In this document: positions 29,640-41,629 of the stretch, one piece after another
Layout of the letters: each line of letters opens with the position of its first letter
Position numbering within the stretch: the stretch's first letter is position 1
From: Hirudinaria manillensis
Lineage: Eukaryota; Annelida; Clitellata; Hirudinida; Hirudinidae
Length of the DNA stretch: 64,000 nt
Assembly (NCBI GenBank): GCA_034509925.1
Contig: CM067538.1
Span: forward strand, 3,773,001-3,837,000
Direction of reading: 5' to 3'
Program-made: the position numbers and the translations under genes
Notes under the pieces: generated by a model
What the model saw: the letters and a program-made list of their open reading frames with translations, nothing else
What the model was told of the DNA's origin: nothing
Databases searched by the model: none

Positions 29640-31380
29640 TTTCTCAGCCTTTCAATGTTCAATTCCAAGTCGAAAAGTCGAATCTAAATCTAAAAAACCT
29701 AGCTTTAACATTTAAAACTCCTCCTCGAATTTGATATCCTCATTCAGGGCTGAGAGCCAGGAGAGCCGGCCGTGACTAAGGGAGCCCAGATTACATTCAA
29801 GAAAATCAGCGAGCATAAAAAATACCTCAACATCGTCTTTAAAGTCCTCAAACGGACCAGGGAAAACCCAAAGACTACAACGTAAAAAATTATTTATTTA
29901 TCTTGACTCTGTCCAAATCCGACACCATATGGCAACGTCACATTCAATGTAGCGTTCATCATTTCATGTGCAGAGGTCGGAGATTCTCGTCCATTGACTA
30001 TGGGAATTCGAGGCATTCTCCTCGCTGAGTATCCCATTCGCGTCCGGACGTCTCTAGCATCTTTAATATAGAGTCGTGTCTTGCATGTCGGGGACCTTCG
30101 GTGCTTGAAAACTTCTGGACAATGTGGGCGAGAGACTCAATCTCACTGCAACCGACCGCGCGAGATGTGTTGAACATTGGTATTTTCCTCGAGGCCCGTA
30201 GTCTGATATCGACTATTGTGAAAAATACGGTCTCCCAAAACTGTAGCAACTTTGCTTGGTATGGGTTTTCATTCTTCGTTATATTCTTCTTTCAAAAGTA
30301 AACGAGCTTCTGCACAGCAGTTTTTTCTAAACGACTCTTGAACCCTTCGCTTTTAATCTTTTAATCTCTCATTCCGTGTTAACTCATTGTTGGATGGCCG
30401 GATCTTTGTTATCAGAAATTGCCTGACCTGATTTACAGTTTTGCTTTTATCTGATCTGACACAAGGAGTAGGCATAACATTCAGAGGCTTCCTTTCATCT
30501 CTCAGCTCCTTTTCCATCCAATACACGTATTCTTTGCCTATCAACCGGCGTTTTGGGTCGATGTCCGTGACTTGGTTCAACAGCTCAGATAGTTCCTCGC
30601 ATGGCAGTTTTATGTACTTGTAGTTTGCGAGTATAAATTGTTTTAACTGAATTTCGGTGTTCACAATTGTTTCGACTGGAGATGCTGCGAGTGTGGGATT
30701 CATGGCATATTTTGCAGGCATGCCAGGGCATGATGTGTTTTGAATAAAGATGTAATTTGAAATTTGAAATATCCTGGCTTGTTCCTGATCTTTCTTATTG
30801 TTTCAATTGGATCGTCTGGTAAATGACTGTGAAGGTTGATTTGTTTTTTCCAATGAATTCAGCTTCTATTTGGCTATGTCATTCTAGAAGCCGTCCACCC
30901 TTGAGGGAGGTCGTTTCCATCATACATTTGGATGCATCTCCAGTTTGACTTTCTGATTCTCCAGATTCTTTTTTGACACGGTATTCCTGCAAAATATTTC
31001 TATCTGAGGGTTGCCTTCTGTAAGACCTGTTGGATTTCAATGACCTGTTTTGAAAGCTTTTTTTGTGCTTCCACATTGGTGTTTCGGATTCTTTTTGTCT
31101 TCAGTTCCAGTACAATTTTGGCTAACATGGTGAATTCTTCCTCAGGCCAGACACATTTGGAATAACGCCTACCTGCTCTTTCTTTGTGGAATTCTTCTGA
31201 ATGGTCATGAATTTGATGTATCCTGAGACCTCTCACTGTCTTGAAGAAGGTTTCACAAAATGTGCACGTTTCCAGTTTGTTCCTTTGAACATCTGACCTG
31301 AGTCCTTGAGAGGCAACAATTTTGTCACAGGAGGAATCATCTTCAAATATTTGCCGCGAAGGAAGAGTCCGCTTTTACTT
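29640..31380 (-). mobile_element. R2-like non-LTR retrotransposon (family Y, copy ii) with N-terminal zinc finger
   Basis: On the minus strand the left-to-right protein order is: a C2H2 finger CTFCETFFKTVRGLRIHQIH at about 31270-31205; WPEEEFTMLAKIVLELK (31150-31100), as in the Myb-like part of R2 proteins; a helical segment at 30721-30353; then, after a deletion that removes the reverse transcriptase, the C-terminal region (EIESLAHIVQK, GPRHARHDSILKML) at 30249-29998 and a 3' untranslated region to the TTA tract. R2-type proteins use these N-terminal domains to bind target DNA. The copy is dead. Confidence 0.75.
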
Positions 31381-34300
31381 TAAAGAAACAGTAAAGTAAC
31401 TTCACTTTCAGATAAAACGGGAGATCAGGGACCCGAATAAGCTAAATTCAGAGTAATTCGATAATTTCCGAGCGGAATTAACTTGTATTTCTACGACATA
31501 TGCAAAAAAAAAAACAAATCGACCACTCCTCAGCTTACTCACTAGAAACTATTGTTATTAGCCCTTTTTTTGTATTATATTGTACTTATTTGTAAATTTA
31601 TTGGAACTTGAAGTGTTGTGAAGCAATACTAATTGGACAACCCCATTCATTAAATCCCGTAAGTGATGATGACATACTATTAGTTGGTTGCACATCAGAT
31701 CCTGACCTCTGACTATAATGGTGTCAATATTTTGTGTATATCCTGGCGTTACATATAATGTATGCTAACATTATAGATTTAGTAATATTATAAAACATAT
31801 ATTTTATATGACAAAATATTTTAATTATAATTAATCAACTGGATGGTTACCTGGCTGAAAATTATTGGGATATGAAATGCTGTTGAGACTAGCAAAGATG
31901 ATGATGATGTTGGTAGTGATGGTGATGATGCCCAACTTCCCTTTCATTTCCACCATCCAAGAAATCCTGTAATATTTAAAAGTAATAAAATTTAAATCCT
32001 GCTCCAATAAAATGTTGAATGATAAACAATTACTTGATCAATGATTGAATAAAAAGTAAATAGAACTCGTTTCTCGGACTGCGATTTTGATCGAGTCAAG
32101 CTAATTTACCAAATTCCTGCTATTTCCGATGAATCAGCAGCAGTACGGCATTCGTAATCACCAATGTTACCGCCAAATTCATGACATCGCAAACAATGAC
32201 ACCCAGACAACAAAGAGACATTGCTCGTAATTCATTCTGTACTTTCCTTAGTCCAGCCACGTGATGTTACTTGAGAAGACTTATAATAAATAATATAATT
32301 GAATTTGATCATGAATTAAGATAATTTCTACGCATTTATTTTTGTAAATAAATGTCGATTACTTTGATTAAAAAGGAATGAGTTTTTATGAGCAAAGGTG
32401 CAACCCTGACACACATTCAAGACTGTTTTTGTTCGCTCTTATTTTTCTTTGCCTCGTCTGCAAATCTCCCGTCGCTCTAAAATGGGGTATGACTAACATC
32501 TACTAATTCGGAACTTGGAAGCGATTCCAAGTACTTTTATGTCATGTTAATGCATATGAGGTTGTTAATGTCACATGACACGACAAATTAGTGAATTTAA
32601 AGAAACTTGGATAAGGCTGATTCTTAATTGCTTCTAGGCAATTTAGAATTCATCGAAGCCATTAGATTACTTTTCCGAATGTGAATGACTGAATGACGTT
32701 AGTGAAACATTTTGATAAACTTTAACTTTCACAGTTTATGTTTTTATTTGATTATAAAATATTAAGAGCAGATTTCCTGCTTTTTAAACTTCTTTGTCTC
32801 TTTGTTAAAAAAAAAACTTCCTCTTTCGCTTATATGCACGCACATTGGTCAGCAAAACAGGACTAGTACAGACTGCCGATGAGTCATGCAAGTAAATAAT
32901 AAGAAGATGCCGAGTGAATGTGTGCTCTTGTGCGATTTTAGCAGAATTTTTGCAAAATGTTTAATTGCGGCAACACTTCGACGATAACAACATCACAAAT
33001 ATTCAAAGTACTATTTATTAATTTGTGATTACCACTAACAACACGGAAAATTTTGTAGAAATGCACCGGCAACTCCAACAATAGAAATGTATTTTAAAAT
33101 TATTTCCCACCTTGATAATCCAGTATCGTCGACAATTGAAAATGAAACTCAAGCAACAACAACAACGCACGAAGATCTCGCATCCAACTTCTGCCTCACG
33201 GATGTCAGTTATTTATATGTGCATGTGCTGCTAACTGAGCTGACCAAAATAAGTTCATTGCACGAGTTTTGCGATGCTAAATGTTGAATGATAAATGTTT
33301 AATTCCAACTAAAAAGCTGACATCAATTTAAAGTTGAGAAGTGACACCCTGAACTACAGTGGATGGATTGATGGTTAGATGAATGGGTCGATGATTGGTC
33401 TGATGGATGGACGGTTGAATGGATGTTTGGATGGCTGGCGGGCTGGATTATCGAATGGATGGATAGAGTCAACACTATGCAGATCTGTTACCTCTCTTAA
33501 AAATTCTCTTTACTCAGAGAGTCTTGAATTGTGCGAGCGGGTGGTTACAATGTTCTTACAAAGCGACAGTATTGGCAACAAGCCGTTATTTGTCGTATTC
33601 TATACCCAGCCAGGCTACATAAATAGGGATTGGTTAGAACTGCCTTCACATCGAGTTATATAAGGCACTTCAAAAATCAAATAAATGCATTGGCTTTATG
33701 GACTGTGGTTCAGATCGATTCTGTCGATGCCATTACTGATCATCATCATGACCTTCATTCTCAAAGAAACACCAAACCCATATGATGTGGAGATGTTAAG
33801 AAAATAAAATTGAAAGAAACGTATCACCAATTTATAGACACTGAATCATCCTTAGGCTTTGAATAAAAAGCTGATAACTTTATAGAACAAAATAGTTTTA
33901 ATTATTTTAAATATTTTTAGCTATTATCGGATTACTTTTTTAAGTGATCAATTGTTCTTTCATTACAGTAATGAACAAATATTATTATATAATTTGTTGA
34001 TTATAATTAATTTATTTAATATTATTATTTCATCATTGTTATCGTTATCATTATTCCGAAATTATTCCGTTTTTGCTTTTTTGAAAGAAAAATCCCTGAA
34101 CTCATCAGGTTTCAACTTGCCACGATTATCATCGCTTCCAATGACGTCATATTTGACCGTTGATGACCCACTTTTGAAATCCTTGAGGAATGAAATTTGG
34201 TAATAAAAATAGCTTCATCACTGTCGTCATCGTCATTATCTACGCCATCATCATTGTCGTAATCATCATCATTATCATCAACTAATCGCAGAAGTCAGTG

Positions 34301-36959
34301 TGGGAGCAGCTAGATTTCTTCGGAGAGCTCCTCTAATTGGCTCATAAATCTGACAAGTCATTAAACAAAGCCAACTTAATTAAGAAAATGTTTAATTAAA
34401 AACAATTCAATTAACCCACAATTAAGCAGTCAAGGTCAATTGTCGAACCTGTCGGAAATTCTGTGAATCAGTTTCGAACGCAACACATATGCCAACGTAT
34501 CTGAATAGAACTGTGAGATGAACCCAATTTTCAATGTTTTCATCTGCAGCTGATAACTTCATTCATTCATTTGTTGCCCTTACTTGGGCGGCCTCATTTA
34601 AAAATAACCCGAATAATTACCTCGGACGACCTCATTGACTTACGATATTTCGTTATTTCCTTATTTCGTTAGGAAATTGCATCTGCATGATTAATATTTA
34701 CTCAAGTGAGGCGCAGAAACACGATCAGAAGGAGAATTGACAGAGGCATATCTCGAAATTTCTTTAAAATGTATCAATTATATTAAATACTCCAAAAAAA
34801 ATGTATAAAGTGTTTAGATAGATAAATAGCCTAAAAACGATTGATAATATCAAATATCTGACGTAAACAGCTTCATAAACCTTTGCGGACAAGTTTTCAA
34901 AGCTGTGTATTATTATCCTTGGACACCATCATCACAAAAAATCACCGTGGGAGAAGACAATCGTCATCATCATCATAATCTTTATTTAACATCGTGATTC
35001 ATTGTAATTGTTTTTAAATGGCGCTCCATTCCTTAACAACTTTGAAAGTTATTTTTATTCTCATTAAAATCAGAAATGACGGTAGATAATATTAAATCGT
35101 TATTATTGAATTATTTTTAATATTGAAATGTTATTGTCTTCTTGATTCGTTATAGTTTCGTTAAATTCAAATTAAATAATTAAATAAAAAATTAATATTT
35201 TCTTCCGTCCACGCTAGTAGAAGATCTGACTAAAACAAATTAATATTCAAAACTTTAGTTTAAAAATGTTAGAATTTCTTGTTCGCTATGTATGCCTAAT
35301 TTTAAACAGTGATAAATTAATAATAATTTAAATAATAGAGAAAATTAGTGCATTTAGCACCTTCTAAAGGTTAGAATGATTTCGACTGAAAATTAATTAT
35401 TAAATTTTTCTTTAGAAAGTTATTGTAATGGTTAATAATTAATAGTATTGAAACTTAGACAATTTTTCGAGGAAGGATTTTTGAATTTGAAAACTTTAAT
35501 TTGCTCTTTAACTACGTTTTTAATTCTTTAAAACTCTTCATTGTTTATCGACTCAGCATATTTTTGATTCATTATATATTTATGTCTGCTTGAAGCTTGT
35601 CTTTTTAGCTGATTTCATTATTATTTTTTTATTTTTTAAATACAAAAAAATCTCAAAAAAAACATTCTACGCAACAAAGTCTGATGAAAAACATTTCTTT
35701 AAAAAATATGTTCCAAGTCCATGAAGTTTGTTGGAGACCACAGGGAAATGTTTATTATTATGTATGTAATTATGTGCAGTTATTATATTTTATATTTAAT
35801 TATATAATATCAACGGTTATATAAACAACGATTATACTAGGTTTAAGATCTACATTTAGTTATAATTTAACTTGAAATTATCCAATTCCCTATGCGTTAA
35901 TTTTCAATATTTCCAGTTCAAATATGTGAATCCTCAAATGGAATATTGGAATATTCCATAAATGCCATAAATATAGAAAATGATTTTAACTTTTCTATTA
36001 TTGTCAAACATTTTCATCAAATAATCAAACATTGTAACTCAAATCGAATCCAACTTTATAATAAAATTTCACCCAATAAATAACGCAAAATGTTATTGCC
36101 TACAATATTTCAATTAATTTATAATTAAATAACAATTAGATAAGTCACATAAATTAAAATATCATAATATGCAAATTCTAAATTAAAAGCCAGCTGCATT
36201 AGATCAAGTCCTCCAATCCAAAGCATAAATCCACATGGATTTGACCATATTTACGATTTTCTCATTGATAATCATTATTATAATAACGGTCGTTTTTTGA
36301 CATAATCTCCACCATCGCAATAATTAATGATTATATTGCCAATATTATCGCCATAGTCATCATTACTATCTTCTGAGTTTCTGTAATAAGACGACCTTTA
36401 ACCTTTTTTACTAGAACTGAACTTTGACAGCCTTTTTAGTGAGCCGTGCTTCCATTAAATTCCTAATCCGATGCTAAATTCATGATAATAATCATCATCA
36501 ATCCTCCATTGTAAGTCTCCTATTTTCATTCGCCAGGTCATCGCTAATAAGTAAATTGATCCCTCAAGAACAATTAATTGAAAAAGTAATACAAGGGGAG
36601 GAGACTACTTTTAGATTTTTACCTTTTTTTTACCTCTTAAATTTTCATTTTCATTTATCCTTTTTAGACTATTGATCTTTTTGTAATGCAAATTTAAAAG
36701 TTGAGACGTTAATAAATGTGGCTGGAAAATTATCTTAAACCTACTTTTAATATCATCATAATAGATAATAAATTTAAATAATTAAGGGCTAATCAAAACA
36801 TTTGATCACTTAACATTTGCTTAGGAAGTATAGAGGTTGATGTTTATGTATAACCCCAGAACTTGGATGCCTGTATACGGGCGCTTGCGAATGTTGGGTT
36901 TAGAGTTTCTTCCTGACCTAGCTCCTGAACCAAACTTACGATTTGATTGATTTCTGAAT
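31381..36959. other. Gene-poor AT-rich stretch with trinucleotide and tetranucleotide repeats, 5' flank of the Mastermind-like gene
   Basis: No gene with recognisable motifs. Imperfect GAT/ATC repeats recur (31890-31935, 34215-34285, 36480-36500), one of which would read as a histidine run on the minus strand near 31935. A GGAT/GATG array lies at 33358-33465. A short minus-strand ORF at 32221-32120 encodes a hydrophobic 33-residue peptide (LAVTLVITNAVLLLIH), but nothing connects it to a gene. The last 120 bases before 36960 are the likely 5' untranslated region of the next gene. Confidence 0.4.
33358..33465. repeat. Degenerate (GGAT/GATG)n array
   Basis: Repeated TGGATGGA-type tetranucleotides with frequent substitutions. 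Similar short arrays occur at 48057-48097 and, inverted, at 55720-55763. Confidence 0.7.
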
Positions 36960-38863
36960 ATGAATCTGGTAGAGGCCGATTCCAGAGAATTTTTTCTGAA
37001 CAGGTTTAACCGGAGAGTGGAATCTTATCGTTTGCATCACGAACAAAATTATAGACTTTATCAACCAATTCGAAGAGAGGAAGTAAGGAAACAACTCGAA
37101 GAAACCAGTCAATTACATAAACGATGGATCGAATTTCAAGCTAAAAGAACTGTTGGAAAGGCAAAGAATGACAATCTTAGTTCCAATGCCACATCATTTG
37201 CCAAGGTAAATTTGCTTTTGGATATTGTTAAGTGCTACCAATTACAACATTTAAATTATGTTGCTTAATTTTAATGCCATTTCATTTTAAAGAAGGTCAA
37301 GAAAAAATTGCCTGTAAGCCCTGAAACTACGCTTGCCTTATCATCTAACTATGGGCAATCAACCACAAATGCTTTTAACAAATCACTTTCACAGGCAAAC
37401 CAGCCTGTGGTTTGCCAGAATTTCAGCAACCAGAATGTTTACCAGAACTTTGATCAGTCAGGTTCAAACAATAAAAGTTCATTTAATTCTGACACGAATG
37501 CAAATCCGTTTTTGACTAATACAAGCTCGGAATCAGTATTTTCTGATTTTGGAAGTAAATCCATGGACACTAAATCAGCCACTTCTTTCCAAATCACTTC
37601 CAACTTGAATGAACATTTTCAAGAATCAAGAAATACAGAAGAATGCCATGAAAGAGTAGATGAGGACAAAGAGGTAGTAAATTTGAAAAACCTTGAAAAA
37701 GTTTTTAATTAATATTAAATTTTGCATCAAATCAGGAAGATAATTTCTTGATGGATGAGGACTGGAAGAAGTTCTGGGAATCCATCAACAAAGATGGCGA
37801 AATGCCCAAAGAAATCCTCCAGGTTCTCCAAGAGAATGAATGTGATGATCCGCCTTCTTCAGTCAGTCAGAACTTTCTTCATGATGATGTTGCCATGCTG
37901 ACAGCTAATGTTGAAACATTGGTACCCACTCGTACTATGGCATCGACCGAGTCTTTTGCATCTTGCAGCATAAAATCAAATTTTCCAATTCAATCGATGC
38001 AGGAACGTTCCTCTGCTCTCGGCAGTTTTGCTGAACAAAGTGTTATTAGAAATAATCCTCACTTTGCTGATCAGAATCTTTTCCATTCATCTTCCAGGAT
38101 ATTCTATGGTTCGGAGGGAACATTTGATGGTCTTCCATCTTATGAAGATGTTGTGAATGGAAAATTCAATCAGCCTGTGCAGTTCCAATCACAATATAAT
38201 GCCTATTCACATAGAAATCACACATATCCATCTGAATCCTATAGACCTTCCTTTGCTAACCAGCAACAGTTTTACCACCAGGGTCAACAAACTTTGAACT
38301 GTAGAAAGCAAAACAGCTTTATTCCATCAAATTTTTTGCCATGTTCAGCCAACAACTCTGATCTGATAAATGATCCTTTGTGCTATCAGCCTCCCAACAA
38401 TTTTGATGATGGTGTTTACTCAAAGGACTTTCAATCTTATGGTTCTAGTTTGAGGTTTTCTGGCTCTGACTATGGAGGTCATGCATATTCTAAGATGAAC
38501 TCCAACTTTGACTTCTATTCTCCCCAGCAATCTTATCTAATGGATGTAGGAGTTAATGATTCCCAAATGGTAGGCTATCAAGCCATGGACAGGAATGTAT
38601 GTAACTATTGGAATTGCCATAGCAACTTGAGTGGTCCTTACCAGAAACAGGGCTGCATGACTGTCCCGAATAGTGTGTCTTTCCCTCCTTCTAACTTTTC
38701 TCAGCAACAAAGCAACAATTACAGTGGAAAGAATCTCTCTGGTCCATATTCATCTTCGAATGGCAGCACCATCGGCTTGTCTGATGCTCAACATGTCACT
38801 TCTCCAAACATTTCTATGGACACTGAATTGAGTATGATTGATGATATCATTAACAAGAGATGA
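36960..38863 (+). CDS. mam: Mastermind-like transcriptional co-activator
   Basis: Three exons, all joined in phase 0: 36960-37205, 37293-37673 and 37736-38863, giving about 584 residues. Residues about 11-64 (FFLNRFNRRVESYRLHHEQN through KRWIEFQAKR) line up without a gap with the N-terminal helix of Mastermind/MAML proteins. There, this helix sits in the groove formed by the Notch intracellular domain and CSL. Conserved positions include R-R-[VI]-E, R-x-HH, Y, L-H-[KQ]-R and AKR. The rest is Ser/Asn/Gln/Tyr-rich and disordered-looking, with acidic patches (MDEDWKKFWE at the start of exon 3; MIDDIINKR at the end). It is much shorter than fly or human homologues, over 1,000 residues as I recall. 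An in-frame TGA lies four codons upstream of the ATG. Expected to act in the nucleus. Confidence 0.82.
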
Positions 38864-39457
38864 AATTGTGTTATTGAATTTAACATACAGTTGGTTTGTT
38901 ACAGTTGTTATCTTTCATTTATTTTTTTCACATTTTTTGGAATTAGCCAGGCTTGCAGATTGTAATTACAGCCAAGCAAATTGTTCAGTTTAGAAACTTG
39001 CAATTTAGACTTTAGACTAATTGCATGTTGCCATGTTTTATTAATCTCTGTTGGTATTCATTATTACTTGAATTTCACAACTTGTTATTTTCCGGTGTTT
39101 GAGTCTCACTGTTAGTGATTCTTAATGAAAGTGGACTTTAAACTTTTTCAACCTCTGATTCACTCAGGCAACTATTGAGACTTTCTTGTTTTGGAAATGA
39201 AAATTATTTTTATAATCTGTTCTGTTTGTGGCCTATGGTTTCTTGTATCTTGTTTGAACAGTGCCTTGTTTTATATTATATATAGATGCATTTATTCCAC
39301 AACAAAATGTTAAAATCTGGGTCTTGTTTTTATTATTATTTCAACAATCAAGAGAAAAGCGTATCTTGTATACAGTAAGAATTTTAAAGTTTTGGTGTGA
39401 TGTAACTGGATGAACTTATTTATTTATGCCTCCATCAATCAAGCTTTGCAACCCAGG
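38864..39457. other. 3' untranslated region and flank of the Mastermind-like gene
   Basis: T-rich sequence downstream of the stop codon, consistent with a 3' untranslated region. No clear AATAAA was chosen; the transcript end is unknown. Confidence 0.45.
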
Positions 39458-39797
39458 CCAGGGGTCAGTAACCTTTTGATGGCATTGTGCCAAACTTGCG
39501 ATTCTAAATCGTTTGACGTGCCAACAACCTTTTATTTTTTTAATCTAGCGCCGCAATCAGTAAATAGTCAAACTTTGATCAATTTTTTAACTTAACTATC
39601 ATTCAAAGAAGCATGCTTCTTCCGCAGCATTCTGTTAAATCAAGATAAACAAAATAGATGAAATCTGGCTAACTCGCCTAGGCTGTTCACCCTGCCTTCG
39701 GTGATTTCTTCAATTATTCGATAGTATTTTAATTGCCTTATGCGTTTCGACGAAAATCCCTAGGAGTGCCAAGGATGGCGAGCAAACCTCAGGTTAC
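39458..39797. mobile_element. Probable non-autonomous hAT element (MITE)
   Basis: The left end CAGGGGTCAGTAACCTTTTG followed by ATGGCA has the look of hAT termini, and the right end, read inwards, gives CTGAGGTTTGCTCGCCATCC, an imperfect inverted partner. About 340 bp with no coding capacity. I could not confirm an 8-bp target duplication. Confidence 0.5.
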
Positions 39798-40214
39798 AGT
39801 TTTACTAATCCAGTTCAGACAATTGGCTGAAATAGGACATGGACAAGTCAGAAGATAAAATCGCAAGATAAAATAAAATTAAAATAGCAGATGAAGTAAA
39901 ACTAAAAAAAAAAATCAACACGATTTAAAGAACTTTGAGAGTTGTTTTAAAAGCGGAGACAGTCTCAGATATTATGATGACCTATAACGTTTTGTAGGTT
40001 ATTAAAGCCCACAAATAATTCTTTATTTAGTGCGAAGACATACGAGATTATCGAGTAATGGTGAAATAGGACGAATTTAGCTGAATAACTCTGGTTGAGT
40101 GTTAAAGAGATTATTTCCAATGGCCTTTGATTTTACATTCAATATCTGCTTGGTTTGTGTATGCAAATTTTTACATTTGATAATTTTTTTTCATCTTTAA
40201 GCTTTTTATCATGG

Positions 40215-41560
40215 TGATGATGATTAATATTCTTTTTTTCCTCCCTTTTCCCCCTTTCATATTCAATTCCGAATCAAAATCGAAAATCTCTGGCACTTTT
40301 GAATCACGGGACCCAGATTACATCCATCGCCTCACTTTATGCTGCTTAGTTGTTGCCATCTTGACAATGTTAGCTTGCATTGGAGTATTGTAGCTCGAAC
40401 TTTCAAGCATCTGACTTATTGATCGGATGGCATTCTGAGGAAGGCGGACGATACCCATTCACTCTTTCCTATGCTATGATATGTAGAGAAGGATTGCAAA
40501 CCATGTCCATTGACTGTCTTGTAGAGACTTTCAGCAACTGTATTTTATCCAATCATTGGCACGCTTGCAGTCTCCCTTCCAAACATAGGCTTCGTCCAAA
40601 ACTCCTTTCAATGATTAAGTTGATTTTGACAGGAGTATGATAAAATTGAACTGGAACATCAGGAAGATGAACCCATTTGTTGGCAGTTTTCTTAATGGAA
40701 GTGTCAGAGGAATCTATAGCCTTGAGTGAGGCTTATTCAAATGTAAGCATATGGACAAGACTGGGTATCATGTGAACTTTGAGCATGTAGAGGTTTGAGA
40801 GGAGCTCTTGAAATGGCATGGATAAATTTCTGAAGTTTTCCTTCAGATATAAGAATTTTAATCGTAGACCGACCAAGGTACCTGTACGTTTGGAAATACC
40901 TAGTTTTCGAATGTCCTATTGCTAAATTTTAATATGGAGTGGGACTGACGATCCCAGAAACTATGGATATAAACTATAAACTGTTGACTAGTGTCTGCTG
41001 TGGGTCTCGTTTCGGAGTGAAGCACATTTGAGTGGGTTCACTCTTAACTCAACGTCCGCCATTGCACATTCCGTCTGCTCCATCAATCTTTTCATTTCTA
41101 CATCCGACGATGACATCAGCACAATGTCGTCAGCAAAGGCGAGATAGTTGCGACGACGATCCTCTTCCACTCGAAATTCCAATTGTTTGGTCTAATTTAC
41201 ATTTAATCATTTCGATTACCGCATTGAAGAATATGGGATATATTAGGTCACCCTGACGAATCCTCTGTTTACTGCCACCAAAGTACCGGCACCACAACCA
41301 ATCGTCAATCGTACAAATCACCCCTGATATAAATCTGATAGGTAGTTTAAAAGAAAGGATGGAGTTCCGAATCTGGACGCTGCCCTGAGAATGATACCTG
41401 AGAAACGGAATCAAAAGCTTTGCCGATGTCCACAAAACTCATGTTCAACTTTTGAAGCTCAATTCTTTTCTTCTTCAATATTGATTTGACGAGAAAGATA
41501 TTTTATGCTGCAACGTCACCGACACAAAAAGCCTTTGTGACAATGACTAGCATGTGGTCA
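40215..41560 (-). mobile_element. R2-like non-LTR retrotransposon (family Y, copy iii)
   Basis: The minus strand carries reverse transcriptase landmarks in order: KAFDSVS-like text near 41420, GSKQRIRQGDLIYPIFFNAV at about 41275-41215 (motif RQGDPLSPILFN), YLAFADDIVLMSS at about 41150-41110 (the catalytic ADD box), then the thumb region to 40400 and a short 3' untranslated stretch. The frame is broken in several places. It matches copy i over the thumb and 3' region. The 5' border is next to a (GAT)n(TTA)n tract and the 3' border abuts GATGATGATTAAT, as in the other copies. Confidence 0.8.
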
Positions 41561-41577
41561 TTCTACCTGCAAGGCCG

Positions 41578-41629
41578 ATGATGATGATGATGATGATGAT
41601 TATTATTATTATTATTATTATTACTATTA
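41578..41629. repeat. (GAT)n(TTA)n microsatellite at the 5' border of copy iii
   Basis: About eight GAT units followed by about eight TTA units. It adjoins the upstream end of family Y copy iii. Confidence 0.85.

Noticed and set aside
31880..31975. Histidine-rich open segment on the minus strand, first considered as another ADAM prodomain exon
   Set aside because: It has an AG before it but no usable GT donor, no cysteine-switch or other ADAM motif, and is explained by a GAT/ATC microsatellite.
32120..32221. Hydrophobic 33-residue minus-strand ORF considered as a signal-peptide exon for ADAM-A
   Set aside because: No donor gives the single-base phase needed to join the exon at 26501, and there is no homology.
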